Shown here: positions 62,687-64,000 of the stretch, piece after piece | How the letters are laid out: the number at the start of each line of letters is the position of its first letter | Position numbering within the stretch: the stretch's first letter is position 1 | From: Trichinella spiralis | Lineage: Eukaryota; Nematoda; Enoplea; Trichinellida; Trichinellidae | Direction of reading: 5' to 3' | NCBI GenBank assembly: GCA_000181795.3 | Contig: CM012954.1 | Span: 6,543,310-6,607,309 of the forward strand | DNA: 64,000 bases | Position numbers and translations under genes: made by a program | Notes under the pieces: model-generated | Told to the model about the DNA's origin: nothing | Database searches by the model: none | The model's input: the letters and a program-made list of their open reading frames with translations, nothing else

Positions 62687-64000
62687 GTCTGTTAAATGTG
62701 TTTAAAATTGCCTGAATCAATTTGGAAACTACAAAAACATTTACACTACTTCCCAATAACTGATAACGCTGGCGAATGTTGATGTTTGCGGGGAAAACTT
62801 AAACCGGTAAATCAGATTTGAATAAAATAGAAAATTTTCAAAACATTATTACCAAAAGTTTCCGGAAAACCCATCAGTCGTTGTATTTCACTGGGGGTAA
62901 AGAATCGCAATTTTTCAGTACCATCTTGCATTTTGCACCTTAGAATCGATCCAGTTCCTTTGACGTAGCGACCATATCTGAAACAACATTTTTCACAAAA
63001 GAGCATCACACCCAACTTGTGCTTTACCCTTTGGTGAAACAATTTGAAGAAGTATCATCTCTGCAGACAATATCCATACAATCTTTATGAATTAAAAGTC
63101 GTTCTGGAACCAAGTACTTCTGTAACTCTGTTTCTTGTAATGTGCACAAAAACTCGGAAATTGGCTTCGAACAAACCACTTTTGGACAATTGGAAAGTTG
63201 CTATAAAGAAATGATAAGGATGCAATTATGAGACGAGTAAGGTTTGCCGTACTTCACAAGCATCAACAGCAACAAGATCATCTACACTTTCATGTTCAGC
63301 AATTAAATAAGCCCGTTTTCGATGATTTGGAATGCCAAAGTCGTAGGGATCAAGTATAAAAATCTAAATTACACTGATGAAAATATACAAAATGATCAAT
63401 ATAAATTAACAGTTCACCTTGCTGTTGTAGCCTTTCATTTCTAAAGTCTCGGTTAGGTTCGTACAAGCAACAGAATTGATAAATCCAGGAACATTTTCTA
63501 GCAATATATATTTTGGAAATGATTGCATTCTAAAATTTCACCTACTGTGTAATATATGACTTTAAAAGATTAGGTGTACTTCGTCAACACTTCAATAATG
63601 TGAACAAAAGGTTCTGCACGTGAATCGTTCACATCCCGTCTGTTTCCACTTCTAAGCAAATTACCAAAATCGTTAATATAGTAAATATAACACATTAACC
63701 TTCTTACAACATGAAAGGTTGACAGGGAGGAGAAAGCATCCAAAAATCAGACTGAAGTTGGTCTAATTCATTCCAAGTCAGCGACTGAAAATACCCCAGT
63801 TAATCAATTTAATAACAAATTTTAAAATCTTACACAAATATTTCTTCTTCTGAAAATATCTCCACCAAAATTTGCGACATATGTGCTATTGCAAGTTTCA
63901 TCAATGTCGTACGCACCAACGGGAACGTATTTCACTTTAGAACCTGAAATGAAAGCAAAATTCGTTTCCAAAACATTCAGAACTTTTCAGTCTAAACAAA
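62682..64000 (-). CDS. TRDMT1: Dnmt2/TRDMT1 tRNA (cytosine-5) methyltransferase, 5' end outside window
   Basis: Eight exons in the window, all in phase: 63834-63943, 63708-63784, 63580-63651, 63418-63529, 63253-63363, 63028-63200, 62853-62977, 62682-62797. The first exon(s), with the SAM-binding FSGIGG motif, lie beyond base 64000. Visible motifs in order are VPVGAYDIDETCNSTY, MLSPPCQPF (catalytic Cys, motif IV), RRDVNDSR, YILLENVPGF (ENV, motif VI), GIPNHRKRAYLIA (motif VIII), the Dnmt2-specific CFTKGYGRY (CFTxxYxxY) with KGTGS, LRFFTPSEIQRLMGFPETF and RQRYQLLGSSVNVFVVSKLI (motif X). This identifies Dnmt2, which methylates C38 of tRNA-Asp and related tRNAs, rather than a DNA methyltransferase of the Dnmt1/3 type. 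All catalytic motifs seen are intact. It converges on UFSP2 with 55 bp between stop codons. Confidence 0.95.

Noticed and set aside
62682-64000. Dnmt1/Dnmt3-type DNA methyltransferase
   Set aside because: The CFTxxYxxY motif, compact motif spacing and absence of targeting domains are specific to Dnmt2.

Overview
The window is from the nuclear genome of a small invertebrate, most likely a nematode of an early-branching (Enoplea/Dorylaimia-like) lineage. It is AT-rich, genes are split by many short GT-AG introns (the shortest supported are 53-57 nt), intergenic DNA is compact, and most proteins are recognisable animal orthologues. A Dnmt2 gene is present, a family missing from the well-known rhabditid model nematodes. 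Several start codons lie 0-20 nt after a 3' splice-site-like sequence. The lineage is an inference; no rRNA or mitochondrial marker is present. No tRNA, rRNA, CRISPR array or clear transposon was found.

Left part (1-31791): sparse AT-rich DNA with three intronless genes on the + strand: a four-finger C2H2 zinc-finger protein (4938-5801), an MSP-like-domain protein with a long acidic tail (8769-10295) and a type II membrane protein with an ADAMTS-type cysteine-rich segment (11227-12198). On the - strand follow a Pitx/unc-30 homeobox gene (13184-16228), WDR55 (17734-18794) and a 16-exon R3-type receptor tyrosine phosphatase (21157-28531).

Middle (31792-50457): DNAJC25 and an MPST/TST-type sulfurtransferase run in tandem on +. 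EMC1 (18 exons) lies on - and diverges from a small unidentified five-exon gene (41571-42291). Next is a carotenoid-oxygenase (BCO/RPE65 family) relative (45104-49238) with added hydrophobic segments at both ends and two of four iron-ligand histidines replaced, then an intronless four-TM protein with PPxY motifs (49708-50457).

Right part (51310-64000): a 17-exon B-Raf/lin-45 kinase on - (51310-59046), divergent from UFSP2 on + (59920-62626), which converges on a Dnmt2/TRDMT1 gene on - (62682 to beyond the window edge). The last two genes end 55 bp apart, and each has an AATAAA overlapping its own stop codon.

The genes do not form one pathway. WDR55 (ribosome biogenesis), Dnmt2 (tRNA methylation), DNAJC25 and EMC1 (ER membrane), UFSP2 (UFMylation, also ER-linked) and the sulfurtransferase are housekeeping genes. 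Raf, the receptor phosphatase and Pitx are signalling and developmental genes. Exon models were built by hand: reading frames, splice consensus and phases were checked across each junction, and exceptions are stated (EMC1 exons 3/4; one carotenoid-oxygenase junction).
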